64,000 bases of DNA from Pedobacter rhizosphaerae. GTDB taxonomy: Bacteria > Bacteroidota > Bacteroidia > Sphingobacteriales > Sphingobacteriaceae. Of the stretch, positions 46,185 through 54,351 are shown piece by piece (positions within the stretch are counted from its first letter, which is position 1; every line of letters starts with the position of its first letter). The notes beneath the pieces were generated by a model that did no database searches, had not been told where the DNA came from, and worked only from the letters and a program-made list of their open reading frames with translations. A program made the position numbers and the translations under genes. The stretch lies in contig NZ_FOGG01000011.1 of the NCBI RefSeq assembly GCF_900111155.1, forward strand, positions 62,001 to 126,000, written 5' to 3'.

Positions 46185-47026
46185 TGCGTAACCTTTGGAT
46201 TTTCATCAGCAGATACAACGCATTTTTCCTGTTTATCATCTTTTTCACGATTGGGATCTATCTCACGGTAAAAAACAATGCCTATCAGCGTAGTGTAACA
46301 CTCAACTCAACCAATGAGGTGGTAGGTAGTGCTTATGAACGGTTAAACATTTTTAAAAGGTATTTAAATCTGGGAATGGTAAATGACAGCTTAGCGGCTG
46401 AAAATGCCAAGCTTAAAACACAAATTTTAGCTTTAACCACAATTGATACGGCTAAAAATGTAAAAGTGGTTGATACCATCACCCAACAACAGTACACCTA
46501 CTTACCGGCAAAAGTGATTAAAAACTCCATAACACTGAGGAATAACATCATTACGATTAATAAAGGCTCGTTAGACGGCATAGAGAGCGGCATGGCTGTA
46601 CTTGCGCCTCAGAAAGGGATAGTTGGCTTTATTCGTGATGTTTCCGAGCATTTAGCCACCATCCAATCGCTTTTACATAAAGATGCAAGAATTAGCGTAA
46701 CCCTTAAAAAGAATCACGCATTAGGCTCTTTGGTTTGGGGAGATGGAAATTTTGATATTAAGAAAGCCTTCATCAAAGAGGTACCCAACCACATTAAAAT
46801 GTCGGTTGGAGATACGGTGATCACTTCTGGTTATGCATCATTTCCGGCTGGAATACTGGTAGGGAGAATCAGTAAAACAAATGTTGCAACTAACGATAAC
46901 TTCTTATCTGCAGAGCTAAATCTTTTTACCGATTTTAGCACCCTGCAGTATGTATATGTAGTTAAGGATAAACTGGCAACGGAACAAAAGAACCTTGAAA
47001 ATGTAGCAAAAACCAATGAACAGTAG
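46184..47026 (+). CDS. mreC: rod shape-determining protein MreC
   Basis: A 280-residue membrane-anchored periplasmic protein: one N-terminal helix (NAFFLFIIFFTIGIYLTV), a coiled coil (ERLNIFKRYLNLGMVNDSLAAENAKLKTQI read in parts) and the beta-barrel MreC domain (KGSLDGIESGMAV, PQKGIVGFI). It bridges MreB and the wall synthases. The ATG is at the edge of the repeat element, which may affect its translation. It overlaps mreD by 11 bp. Confidence 0.95.
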   Translation: MRNLWIFISRYNAFFLFIIFFTIGIYLTVKNNAYQRSVTLNSTNEVVGSAYERLNIFKRYLNLGMVNDSLAAENAKLKTQILALTTIDTAKNVKVVDTITQQQYTYLPAKVIKNSITLRNNIITINKGSLDGIESGMAVLAPQKGIVGFIRDVSEHLATIQSLLHKDARISVTLKKNHALGSLVWGDGNFDIKKAFIKEVPNHIKMSVGDTVITSGYASFPAGILVGRISKTNVATNDNFLSAELNLFTDFSTLQYVYVVKDKLATEQKNLENVAKTNEQ

Positions 47027-47531
47027 ACTATTAATCGTAAATGTAATCCGTTGGTTTATCTTGCTCTTTGTGCAGATATTCTTACTCAAGAATATGGGTT
47101 TTTACGACCTGTCTACACCGTTTATTTATGTGCTTTTTCTACTTTTGCTTCCCTTTGGGATGCCGAATATCCTACTCTATTTATTGGCATTTGGAACAGG
47201 TTTAACGCTCGATGCTTTTTACGACACCATGGGTGTACATGCTACAGCCTGTGTGGTTCTGGCTTTTGTAAGAATAGCCTTTATTTCCATTAGCTTAAAC
47301 CGGGATGCAATTGACGATCCCGAACCTTCGTTGAGCTATATGGGCTTTCAATGGTTTGCGCTTTATGCTCTACTTTGTGTTTTAGCACACCATTTGGTTC
47401 TTTTCTTCTTAGAAACATTCAGGTTAACCGAAATTGGCTATACCTTAATGAGATGCGGCTTAAGTTGTATCTTTACGCTACTTATTATTTTATTGGTGGA
47501 GTTTATATTCTATAGGAGAACAGCGCGCTAA
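47016..47531 (+). CDS. mreD: rod shape-determining protein MreD
   Basis: A 171-residue polytopic protein of the MreD type (several hydrophobic helices, e.g. FIYVLFLLLLPFGMPNILLYLLAF read in parts; FGTGLTLDAFYDTMGVHA). Its TAA stop shares its last base with the mrdA ATG. Assignment relies on position and hydropathy, as the family diverges quickly. Confidence 0.9.
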   Translation: MNSRLLIVNVIRWFILLFVQIFLLKNMGFYDLSTPFIYVLFLLLLPFGMPNILLYLLAFGTGLTLDAFYDTMGVHATACVVLAFVRIAFISISLNRDAIDDPEPSLSYMGFQWFALYALLCVLAHHLVLFFLETFRLTEIGYTLMRCGLSCIFTLLIILLVEFIFYRRTAR

Positions 47532-49546
47532 TGGATCAATTATTTAACCGAAAATATACCGTACAAGGATTATTCATTATTGTTGCCCTAATTTTATTGG
47601 GGAAGCTATTTTATATACAGATTGTAAGTGATAAATATTTTCTTTCTGCCGAGAGTAATGTATTGCGCAAAATATATAAATACCCTGCCCGTGGTGCCAT
47701 TTTAGACCGGAACATGAAGGTTATCGTGCAAAACGAGCCTGTTTATGATTTAATGGTTATCCCTAACGAAGTAAAGCCTTTTGATACTTTAGCCTTAGCC
47801 AAAGCATTGGATATTACCATTGAGGATGTGCGCAAAAATTTACGCAAAGCCAGAGGCAAGTCCAGTTATCAATCTACCCCCTTCTTAAAGCAAATCTCTG
47901 TTCAGAGTTATGCCCGTCTTCAGGAAATTATGTATCGTTTTCCAGGATTTAGAACTCAGGACAGAACGGTTCGCCACTACCCCGATAGTGTTGCTGGTCA
48001 GCTTTTTGGCTACGTAAGGGAGGTGAGTGATGATGATATCGAAAAATCTGATGGGTATTATAAACCAGGCGATTACAAAGGTAAAAGTGGATTGGAACGC
48101 TCCTATGAAGAAGTTTTAAGGGGTGAAAGAGGGGTGATTAATACGGTTTACGATGCCCGAAATACCCCACAGGGAAGTTATGCTGATGGGAAATATGATA
48201 TTAACGCCGTTTCCGGCGAACGCTTGATTTCAGGAATTGATATTCAAGTCCAAAAATTAGGCGAAGAACTTATGAAGAATAAGGTTGGCGCTATTGTAGC
48301 TATTGAACCTTCTTCCGGAGAAATTCTGGCATTGGTAAGCAGTCCCGGTTACGACCCTAATTTACTGGTGGGCCGCGACCAGGGCAATAATTACATGGAT
48401 TTGATTGGTAATCCCTACCGTCCTTCTTTAGTTAGACCTATACAAGGATACTACCCTCCGGGATCGTCTTTTAAGCCAATCGATGCCTTAATTGGCTTGC
48501 AAGATGGTGTAATTGATCCTAATACCACTTTCTTCTGCCCAGGCTATTATATGGCCGGAAACCATAAGGTTAAATGCGAGCACGTTGATGGTAGTATCAG
48601 TATGAGAAAAGGTATAGCCAGAAGTTGCAACACCTATTTCTGTAATGTTTTCCAGAAGCTGATTACCAAAAATGGCATGAAGAACCAAAGGCAGACTTAT
48701 CAGGAATGGCGAGACAAAATTGCTAAATTCGGCTTTGGCAGTAAACTGGAAGTAGATATTCCTTTTGAACGAAAAGGGTATTTTTATAATGCCGATCATT
48801 ACGACAAAATTTATGGTAAGCGCTGGGGATACACAACGGTAATTTCTCAAGCCATTGGACAAGGGGAAATTACGGCTACACCTTTACAAATTGCTAATGC
48901 CATGGCAATTATCGCCAACAGGGGCTATTACATCAAGCCACATTTAATAAAGGCCATGGGCGATAAAAATCTGATTAAAAAGGATTATGTGGCCAAAAAT
49001 TATGTGGGTGTTGATGCAAAACACTTTGAGCCAGTAATTGATGGCATGCAAGATTGCGTAAACAGTCCATGGGGAACCGCAACACTTTCTCGTATCCCGG
49101 ATATCATTCTTTGTGGTAAAACAGGTACAGTACAGAACCCTCATGGTAAAAACCACTCGGTATTTATTGGTTTTGCGCCAAGGGATAATCCGAAAATTGC
49201 CATTGCTGTTATTGTAGAAAATGCTGGATATGGAAGTACTTATGCTGCTCCTATAGCCAGTTATATGGTAGAAAAATACATCAAGCGAAATGTTAGCGGT
49301 TCAAGGGCATCGCAGGTAGAATGGATGAAAAACCAAAACTTACTTCCAGCATTGATTGATAAAGCTAAAAAAATGAAATTAACCAAGGCGGATAGTTTAA
49401 TCATTAAAAAAACAGATTCACTTAAAAGGTTAAAAGACAGTTTAAAAATAAAATCGGCAAATTTAAAAACCTCTTCGGTAGCCAAACCGAACATGCTCAA
49501 AGCGCCTGATTTAAGTGCAGTTAAAACCGAAATTCAAAAACAATGA
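47531..49546 (+). CDS. mrdA: penicillin-binding protein 2, elongation transpeptidase
   Basis: A 671-residue class B PBP: one N-terminal membrane helix, a dimerisation domain (PARGAILDRNMKVI) and a transpeptidase domain with SxxK (PPGSSFKPI), SxN (ARSCNTYFCN) and KTG (LCGKTGTVQNP). It crosslinks peptidoglycan with RodA for lateral growth. The C-terminus carries a Lys/Ser-rich tail of about 60 residues (KKTDSLKRLKDSLK). It overlaps rodA by 4 bp. Confidence 0.97.
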   Translation: MDQLFNRKYTVQGLFIIVALILLGKLFYIQIVSDKYFLSAESNVLRKIYKYPARGAILDRNMKVIVQNEPVYDLMVIPNEVKPFDTLALAKALDITIEDVRKNLRKARGKSSYQSTPFLKQISVQSYARLQEIMYRFPGFRTQDRTVRHYPDSVAGQLFGYVREVSDDDIEKSDGYYKPGDYKGKSGLERSYEEVLRGERGVINTVYDARNTPQGSYADGKYDINAVSGERLISGIDIQVQKLGEELMKNKVGAIVAIEPSSGEILALVSSPGYDPNLLVGRDQGNNYMDLIGNPYRPSLVRPIQGYYPPGSSFKPIDALIGLQDGVIDPNTTFFCPGYYMAGNHKVKCEHVDGSISMRKGIARSCNTYFCNVFQKLITKNGMKNQRQTYQEWRDKIAKFGFGSKLEVDIPFERKGYFYNADHYDKIYGKRWGYTTVISQAIGQGEITATPLQIANAMAIIANRGYYIKPHLIKAMGDKNLIKKDYVAKNYVGVDAKHFEPVIDGMQDCVNSPWGTATLSRIPDIILCGKTGTVQNPHGKNHSVFIGFAPRDNPKIAIAVIVENAGYGSTYAAPIASYMVEKYIKRNVSGSRASQVEWMKNQNLLPALIDKAKKMKLTKADSLIIKKTDSLKRLKDSLKIKSANLKTSSVAKPNMLKAPDLSAVKTEIQKQ

Positions 49547-50805
49547 TGCAACAACAAGGCAATCGGTTCTTTTTTAATGTAGACTGGATTACGGTACTTA
49601 TCTACCTGGCCCTCTGCTCAGTCGGTTTTATCAACATTTTTGCATCTGTTCCGCCTGAACAATCTGCTGTTTTCAGCTTTAATGCGTTGTATGGCAAGCA
49701 ACTTATTTATGTAATTACCGGATTAATTTTAGGATTGTCCATTTTATTATTTGATGGAAGACTCTTTAATGTCTTTTCCCCTTTTATATACGGGGGTACC
49801 CTTGTACTGTTAATGGCCGTTTTGGTAATCGGAAATAAAGTAGCCGGAAATCAGGCCTGGATTGCAATAGGCTCATTTAAACTGCAGCCAGCAGAATTTG
49901 CTAAATTCGGAACCGCCTTGCTCCTCGCCAGGTATGTGGGGAGCTTCAATCCCAAGTTTAGAGACTTTAAATCTATTGCCATTGCTGCGTTGATTGTTGG
50001 TGCGCCTTTGTTACTCATTATGCTCCAGCCCGATACAGGTTCTGCGCTCGTGTTTTTAGCGTTTATGTTCCCACTTTATCGCGAAGGTTTATCGGGATAT
50101 TTCCTATTGATATTTTTAGGAATGATTGTGTTGTTTATTGCTGATTTCCTGGTACCAACCTACATACTCATCAGTATTATTGCCCTCATAGCCGGACTTT
50201 TTATTTACAATAACCAAAGAAAGCAGAAAATTATTTTCTCGACCATTTTGGTTACGGTACTGGCTATAGGTTATTTATTTCTGATTAAAGTAGCGTACGA
50301 AAAGGTTCTGGCACCGCACCAGAGGAGTCGTATTGAGCTGATGCTGGGCTTAAAAACGGATAATAAAGGCGCTGGATACAATGTGATCCAATCGCAGATT
50401 GCTATTGGTTCGGGGCAAGCTACCGGACGTGGTTTTTTACAGGGAACCCAAACAAAATATGGTTATGTTCCGGAACAAAGTACAGACTTTATTTTCTCTA
50501 CTATTGGTGAAGAGTGGGGTTTTGCGGGTTGCTCTGTTGTGATAGGCTTGTACATATTTCTGCTCTTAAGGCTCATCAACCTGGCCGAGCGTCAACGATC
50601 TACCTTTTCTCGTGTTTACGGCTATAGTGTGGCTTGTATTTTATTCTTCCACGTATTCATCAACATCGGCATGACCATCGGGATTATCCCCGTAATCGGG
50701 ATACCTCTTCCACTCATCAGTTATGGTGGTTCTTCACTCTGGAGCTTTACCATCTTGTTGTTCATCTTCCTGAAACTGGATTCTAACAGGATGGGTTTTA
50801 TTTAG
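49543..50805 (+). CDS. rodA: SEDS glycosyltransferase RodA
   Basis: A 420-residue polytopic SEDS protein: GNQAWIAIGSFKLQPAEFAKFG, LQPDTGSALVF, FIFSTIGEEWGFAG and PLPLISYGGSS signatures are present. It polymerises glycan strands with PBP2. Last gene of the mre operon; the 459-bp gap that follows is repeat-rich. Confidence 0.97.
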   Translation: MMQQQGNRFFFNVDWITVLIYLALCSVGFINIFASVPPEQSAVFSFNALYGKQLIYVITGLILGLSILLFDGRLFNVFSPFIYGGTLVLLMAVLVIGNKVAGNQAWIAIGSFKLQPAEFAKFGTALLLARYVGSFNPKFRDFKSIAIAALIVGAPLLLIMLQPDTGSALVFLAFMFPLYREGLSGYFLLIFLGMIVLFIADFLVPTYILISIIALIAGLFIYNNQRKQKIIFSTILVTVLAIGYLFLIKVAYEKVLAPHQRSRIELMLGLKTDNKGAGYNVIQSQIAIGSGQATGRGFLQGTQTKYGYVPEQSTDFIFSTIGEEWGFAGCSVVIGLYIFLLLRLINLAERQRSTFSRVYGYSVACILFFHVFINIGMTIGIIPVIGIPLPLISYGGSSLWSFTILLFIFLKLDSNRMGFI

Positions 50806-51264
50806 GGGCTGAGTTGGGAGATGTGTAGGTGCTGAGTTGTTTTGTTCACCTGCTTAATTGTTGACCATTGATCTATTGTTTAATTGCTGAATTGTTTAAC
50901 TGTTTAATTGTTGAAAACCCAGGCGTAAATAAAGCGTTTAATATCGTTGCGAAGCTGGGGATCTGTTGTTGAATTGTTTAATTCCTGAAAACAAGCGCAC
51001 AGAAAGTCCATCACGTCATTGCGAAGCTGGGTGGTGTGGGCTGAAGCAATCTACTTCAACAGGGTGGATATTTAGCAAAAGTAAGCAGGGAAATTTGTTG
51101 TCCCCCTACTTTTCAAAGCAGGGGATATTGGATTATGCATTTGCGGTGATTAGACCAGTATGGTTTCATCACATTAAAGTTCCCGAATGCAGCGTAAACT
51201 GTTAACTACGGCCTGAAAACTGCTATCTAAAGACTGTCAACTGAAAACTGCCAACTGAAAACTG
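50806..51264. repeat. 459-bp repeat-rich gap after rodA
   Basis: No gene. The left part (to about 50980) repeats TTGTTTAATTGCTGAATTG-type words. The middle has two copies of TTGCGAAGCTGGG (near 50946 and 51020), the second reaching CTGAAGCAATCT, so ATTGC and GCAAT form ends of a REP-like palindrome. The right part (from about 51195) repeats AACTGAAAACTGCC words up to the stop codon of the next gene. A 79-codon frame inside translates the repeat and looks spurious. Confidence 0.75.
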
Positions 51265-52449
51265 TTATTTAGCAAATCTCCTATTCAACACTTCATAAAA
51301 CTGATCAACAGTAGATTGCTTATTCGCCCAGTTATTCTTGGCAGCATAATTACTTTGCAGGAAACTATCTGCGGCTTCGAAGCTGTTCATCTTATTTACA
51401 ATATCTATTGCTTCCGAATAAGCCAGATTATATCCGTTAAATAGATCTTTAATAAACAATAGCTTTTCGTTCAAGTTAATGGCTTGTTTCAAATCTGCTA
51501 TTGGTGCTTTAACAGTTTCCTGTGGGCTATTGCTCTTAGCCAAAAGGTCATTTAAGGTAGGAATTGCCTTTGTTTCAATGGGCGCTACCGTTGGCTTAAC
51601 AGGTACAGCCTGAGGTGTAAAAACTGGTCGCTCTTCAACTGGAGCTGAAATAACAGGCTCATCCAGGTCAACACCTTTTAGCGCTTCAATAGGTTCTGCA
51701 ACTGTAACCTTTTCTGCCTCAACATCTTCTTCTATCCTAGATTCTACAACCGTATCAGGCTCTTCATCTTCTTCCTGGGCGATCAAAAAGGGTTCTGGTC
51801 CAATCTCATCATCCTCAGTTACCGAAGCTTCATATTGTACGGCCTCAGGTAGCAATTCTTTCTCCTGAATCTTTTTCTTCTGCGCTAAAATTTCTTCTTC
51901 TTCTTTACTCAACTTGCGGTCGAAAATTTCCTCTACAGGCTTTGCTTCATAATCGAACTGATCGTTTTCGCTATGGGTACCGAGAACAAATTCAAAAGTA
52001 TGATCGTCCTGATCTGGTTTAAAAAAGTCCTTATTTAAAACTGCATCTGCAGTTTCTTCCTGAATATGCTGTTCTTCCAGTACTTCCTGCTCAGGCTTGA
52101 TGTCTACCCGTTCCTCTTCTTCTTCGGCAGTAGCAATTTCTTCTAATTCTGAGAGTGTGTTTTGCTCTTCTACAAGCGCGGGTGTAGGTTGTTTTTCTGC
52201 GAGAATCTCTTCTGCTATGGTAGGGACTTGAGCGATTGGCGCTGGACGTTCAACAGCCGCTTCTTTATTCTGTGTATTTAACTTTTTAACGATGTGGACA
52301 TGATCAGAAAGGAAATTGGCGTTAGCGAGGAAAAGTTCTACCTCTAAATCATTTAATTGTTGAGGATTTTGGGCTAAAAATTGGTACTGCTCATTCAATT
52401 CCGCTAAAATGTGGCCTATCTTCTTGAAAATATCTTGCTGGTTCATCAT
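51265..52449 (-). CDS. acidic low-complexity protein, function unknown
   Basis: A 394-residue protein in three parts. N-terminal helical domain (about 1-65, DIFKKIGHILAELNEQYQFLAQNPQQL, read in parts). A long Glu/Pro/Val-rich disordered middle (about 70-310). A C-terminal helical domain (about 325-394, DLKQAINLNEKLLFIKDLFNG, then AYSEAIDIVNKMNSF and VDQFYEVLNRRF). The folded ends with an acidic linker suggest a scaffold or tether. No family name recognised. Divergent from tdk; a perfect -7 element lies at 52497-52504. Confidence 0.8.
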   Translation of the reverse strand: MMNQQDIFKKIGHILAELNEQYQFLAQNPQQLNDLEVELFLANANFLSDHVHIVKKLNTQNKEAAVERPAPIAQVPTIAEEILAEKQPTPALVEEQNTLSELEEIATAEEEEERVDIKPEQEVLEEQHIQEETADAVLNKDFFKPDQDDHTFEFVLGTHSENDQFDYEAKPVEEIFDRKLSKEEEEILAQKKKIQEKELLPEAVQYEASVTEDDEIGPEPFLIAQEEDEEPDTVVESRIEEDVEAEKVTVAEPIEALKGVDLDEPVISAPVEERPVFTPQAVPVKPTVAPIETKAIPTLNDLLAKSNSPQETVKAPIADLKQAINLNEKLLFIKDLFNGYNLAYSEAIDIVNKMNSFEAADSFLQSNYAAKNNWANKQSTVDQFYEVLNRRFAK

Positions 52450-52496
52450 AAATTATAAACGAATTTTTGATCGATTTATGTTGGTAACTATGTATT

Positions 52497-52504
52497 CAAA
52501 AATA
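52497..52504 (-). promoter_or_regulatory. -7 element of the acidic protein gene
   Basis: Minus-strand TATTTTTG, a perfect TAnnTTTG, 48 bp before the start at 52449. Confidence 0.5.
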
Positions 52505-52572
52505 ACACATAATTCTCATATTTGTTCGGTTTAAAATTCATAGAAATTACGTAGGGCAACAAACGATCGGGA

Positions 52573-53154
52573 ATGTTATTTAGCGAACAAAATTTTAGAA
52601 GAAGGGGCGAATTTTCTGGAAGCATAGAAGTAGTGTGCGGTTCCATGTTTTCTGGTAAAACAGAAGAGTTAATCAGAAGATTAAAAAGAGCCCAAATTGC
52701 TAAATTGAACGTCGAAATCTTTAAGCCCCGCACAGATACCCGCTACCATGAATCGGCCGTAGTTTCTCACGATTTAAACTCTATTTCCTCTACGCCTGTT
52801 GATAGCTCCTCAGCTATTTTATTATTAGGAACCAATACGCAAGTGGTAGGTATTGATGAGGCACAATTTTTCGATAATGAACTACCTGAAGTATGTAATA
52901 AGCTTGCTTTAAGAGGCATACGCGTAATTGTTGCAGGTTTGGATATGGATTTTACAGGTAAACCATTTGGCCCGATGCCTGCACTTATGGCTATTGCAGA
53001 ACATGTAACCAAGGTAAATGCAGTTTGCGTTTGTTGCGGAAATCCAGCGCTCTACAGCTACCGCACGGTGGCCGATGAATCAACTGTGCTTTTGGGTGAA
53101 AAAGAAAGTTACGAGCCTAGATGCAGGGCGTGTTATAATGTGGGTAAAGGGTAG
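52573..53154 (+). CDS. tdk: thymidine kinase
   Basis: A 193-residue type II thymidine kinase: P-loop [11 protein letters not shown] (about 23-33), DEAQFF, the lasso region and the structural zinc Cys pairs ([10 protein letters not shown] and CRACYN). It phosphorylates thymidine for salvage. Followed by a 250-bp repeat-rich gap. Confidence 0.97.
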   Translation: MLFSEQNFRRRGEFSGSIEVVCGSMFSGKTEELIRRLKRAQIAKLNVEIFKPRTDTRYHESAVVSHDLNSISSTPVDSSSAILLLGTNTQVVGIDEAQFFDNELPEVCNKLALRGIRVIVAGLDMDFTGKPFGPMPALMAIAEHVTKVNAVCVCCGNPALYSYRTVADESTVLLGEKESYEPRCRACYNVGKG

Positions 53155-53407
53155 TTTGGTGAGTTGTTTAAGTGACTAATTGCTTGATTGGTGAGGTGTT
53201 TATTGACTAAGTGCTTAATTGTTGAACTGTTGAACTGAAAAATGTAACTGAAAAATTGCTTAGTTGGTGAGCCGTTAATCGGTGAGCTGTTTAATTGACC
53301 AATTGCTTAATTGTTGAACTGTTGAACTGAAAACTGCCAACTGAAAAATTGCTTAGTTGTTGAACTGTCTAGTGAAAATTGCCAACTGAAAACTGCTAAC
53401 TGAAAAA
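53155..53407. repeat. word-repeat array between tdk and the SDR gene
   Basis: About 250 bp composed of reiterated TTGTTGAACTG, TTGCTTAATTG, GTGAGCTG and CCAACTGAAAACTG words. The segment TTGCTTAATTGTTGAACTG occurs at least twice (near 53209 and 53304). No gene or RNA fold recognised. The array ends 1-2 codons before the next ATG. Confidence 0.8.
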
Positions 53408-54211
53408 ATGGATACACATCAAATCAATACCATCTCTATACTGGGTTGTGGCTGGTTCGGATTGGCTTTTGCCCAGGCTTTAGTTGCTCAGGGGTACGCG
53501 GTTAAAGGCTCTACCACCAGTGTCGAAAAATTAGATGTGCTAGCTGCAAATGATATCAAACCGTATTTGGTTAATTTTACTGCTGGGAAAGTTATTGCCG
53601 ATCCAAGCTTTTTTGAAGCTGATGCCTTATTTGTCTGTATTCCCCCGAAAAGAAGTTCCACCGAATTAAATGACTATCCTCTCAAGATTAGTGCTATTTT
53701 AAAAGCTGCTGAAAACAAAAGCAAAAACATTGTATTAATCAGTTCTACAAGTGTTTATGGCGATGAAAACAAAACAGTTGACGAGCATAGCGATACAAAT
53801 CCCGACACGCCATCCGGGAAAGTGGTTTTAGCAGCTGAAGCGCTTTTTAAAGCACAGTATCCATCCCGTTTTACCATTATCCGCTTTGCTGGATTAATCG
53901 GTCCAAACCGAAACCCAGGAAGATTTTTTGCCGGAAAAACCGATGTTCCAAATGGTTTAGCTCCCGTGAATTTAGTGCAACAGGTAGATGCTGTTGGCTT
54001 CGCCTGCAAGCTATTGGAGAAACAAGCCTTCGGAAAAATTTACAACGTTTGCGCTCCCGAGCATCCCACCAGAACTGATTTCTATACCGCAGCAGCTAGG
54101 AAAGCTGATTTAACCCCGCCATCGTTTATCGCAGAGAAAGTTCAATGGAAAGTTATTAATAGTGTGAATGTTCCACAACTGGGATATGACTTTCAGGAAA
54201 AGTTGAAATAG
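53408..54211 (+). CDS. SDR-family NAD(P)-dependent epimerase/oxidoreductase (YeeZ-like)
   Basis: A 267-residue Rossmann protein: Gly-rich loop ISILGCGWFGLAFA, then STTSVEKL where NADP phosphate would bind, and the extended-SDR segment LISSTSVYGDEN. The usual YxxxK is not in the standard place, as in the divergent YeeZ/YfcH-type group. Substrate unknown. Likely cytoplasmic; it stands alone between two repeat spacers. Confidence 0.8.
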   Translation: MDTHQINTISILGCGWFGLAFAQALVAQGYAVKGSTTSVEKLDVLAANDIKPYLVNFTAGKVIADPSFFEADALFVCIPPKRSSTELNDYPLKISAILKAAENKSKNIVLISSTSVYGDENKTVDEHSDTNPDTPSGKVVLAAEALFKAQYPSRFTIIRFAGLIGPNRNPGRFFAGKTDVPNGLAPVNLVQQVDAVGFACKLLEKQAFGKIYNVCAPEHPTRTDFYTAAARKADLTPPSFIAEKVQWKVINSVNVPQLGYDFQEKLK

Positions 54212-54262
54212 TTTAATAGTTCATTGGTTCATTAGCTCATTGGTTCACTGGTTCACTGGTCA
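54212..54262. repeat. word-repeat stretch after the SDR gene
   Basis: Reiterated TTCATTGG, CTCATTGG and TTCACTGG words, about five copies at 8-12 bp intervals. Confidence 0.75.
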
Positions 54263-54282
54263 CTACAATTAGAATTGAACAT

Positions 54283-54307
54283 AAAAATATAGCGCTCATC
54301 GCTATAT
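54283..54307 (-). terminator. terminator after the SNF2-helicase gene
   Basis: A perfect 8-bp stem (54287-54294 with 54300-54307) with an A/T-rich T-run tail on the minus strand, 45 bp after the stop. Confidence 0.6.
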
Positions 54308-54351
54308 ATAAGGACCACGCTATTCTTACAAAAGCGGAATGACTGGGATAT

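Noticed and set aside
50966..51205. 79-codon frame on the plus strand after rodA
   Set aside because: It translates the REP-like ATTGCGAAGC element and word repeats, has no promoter motif and no recognisable protein feature.
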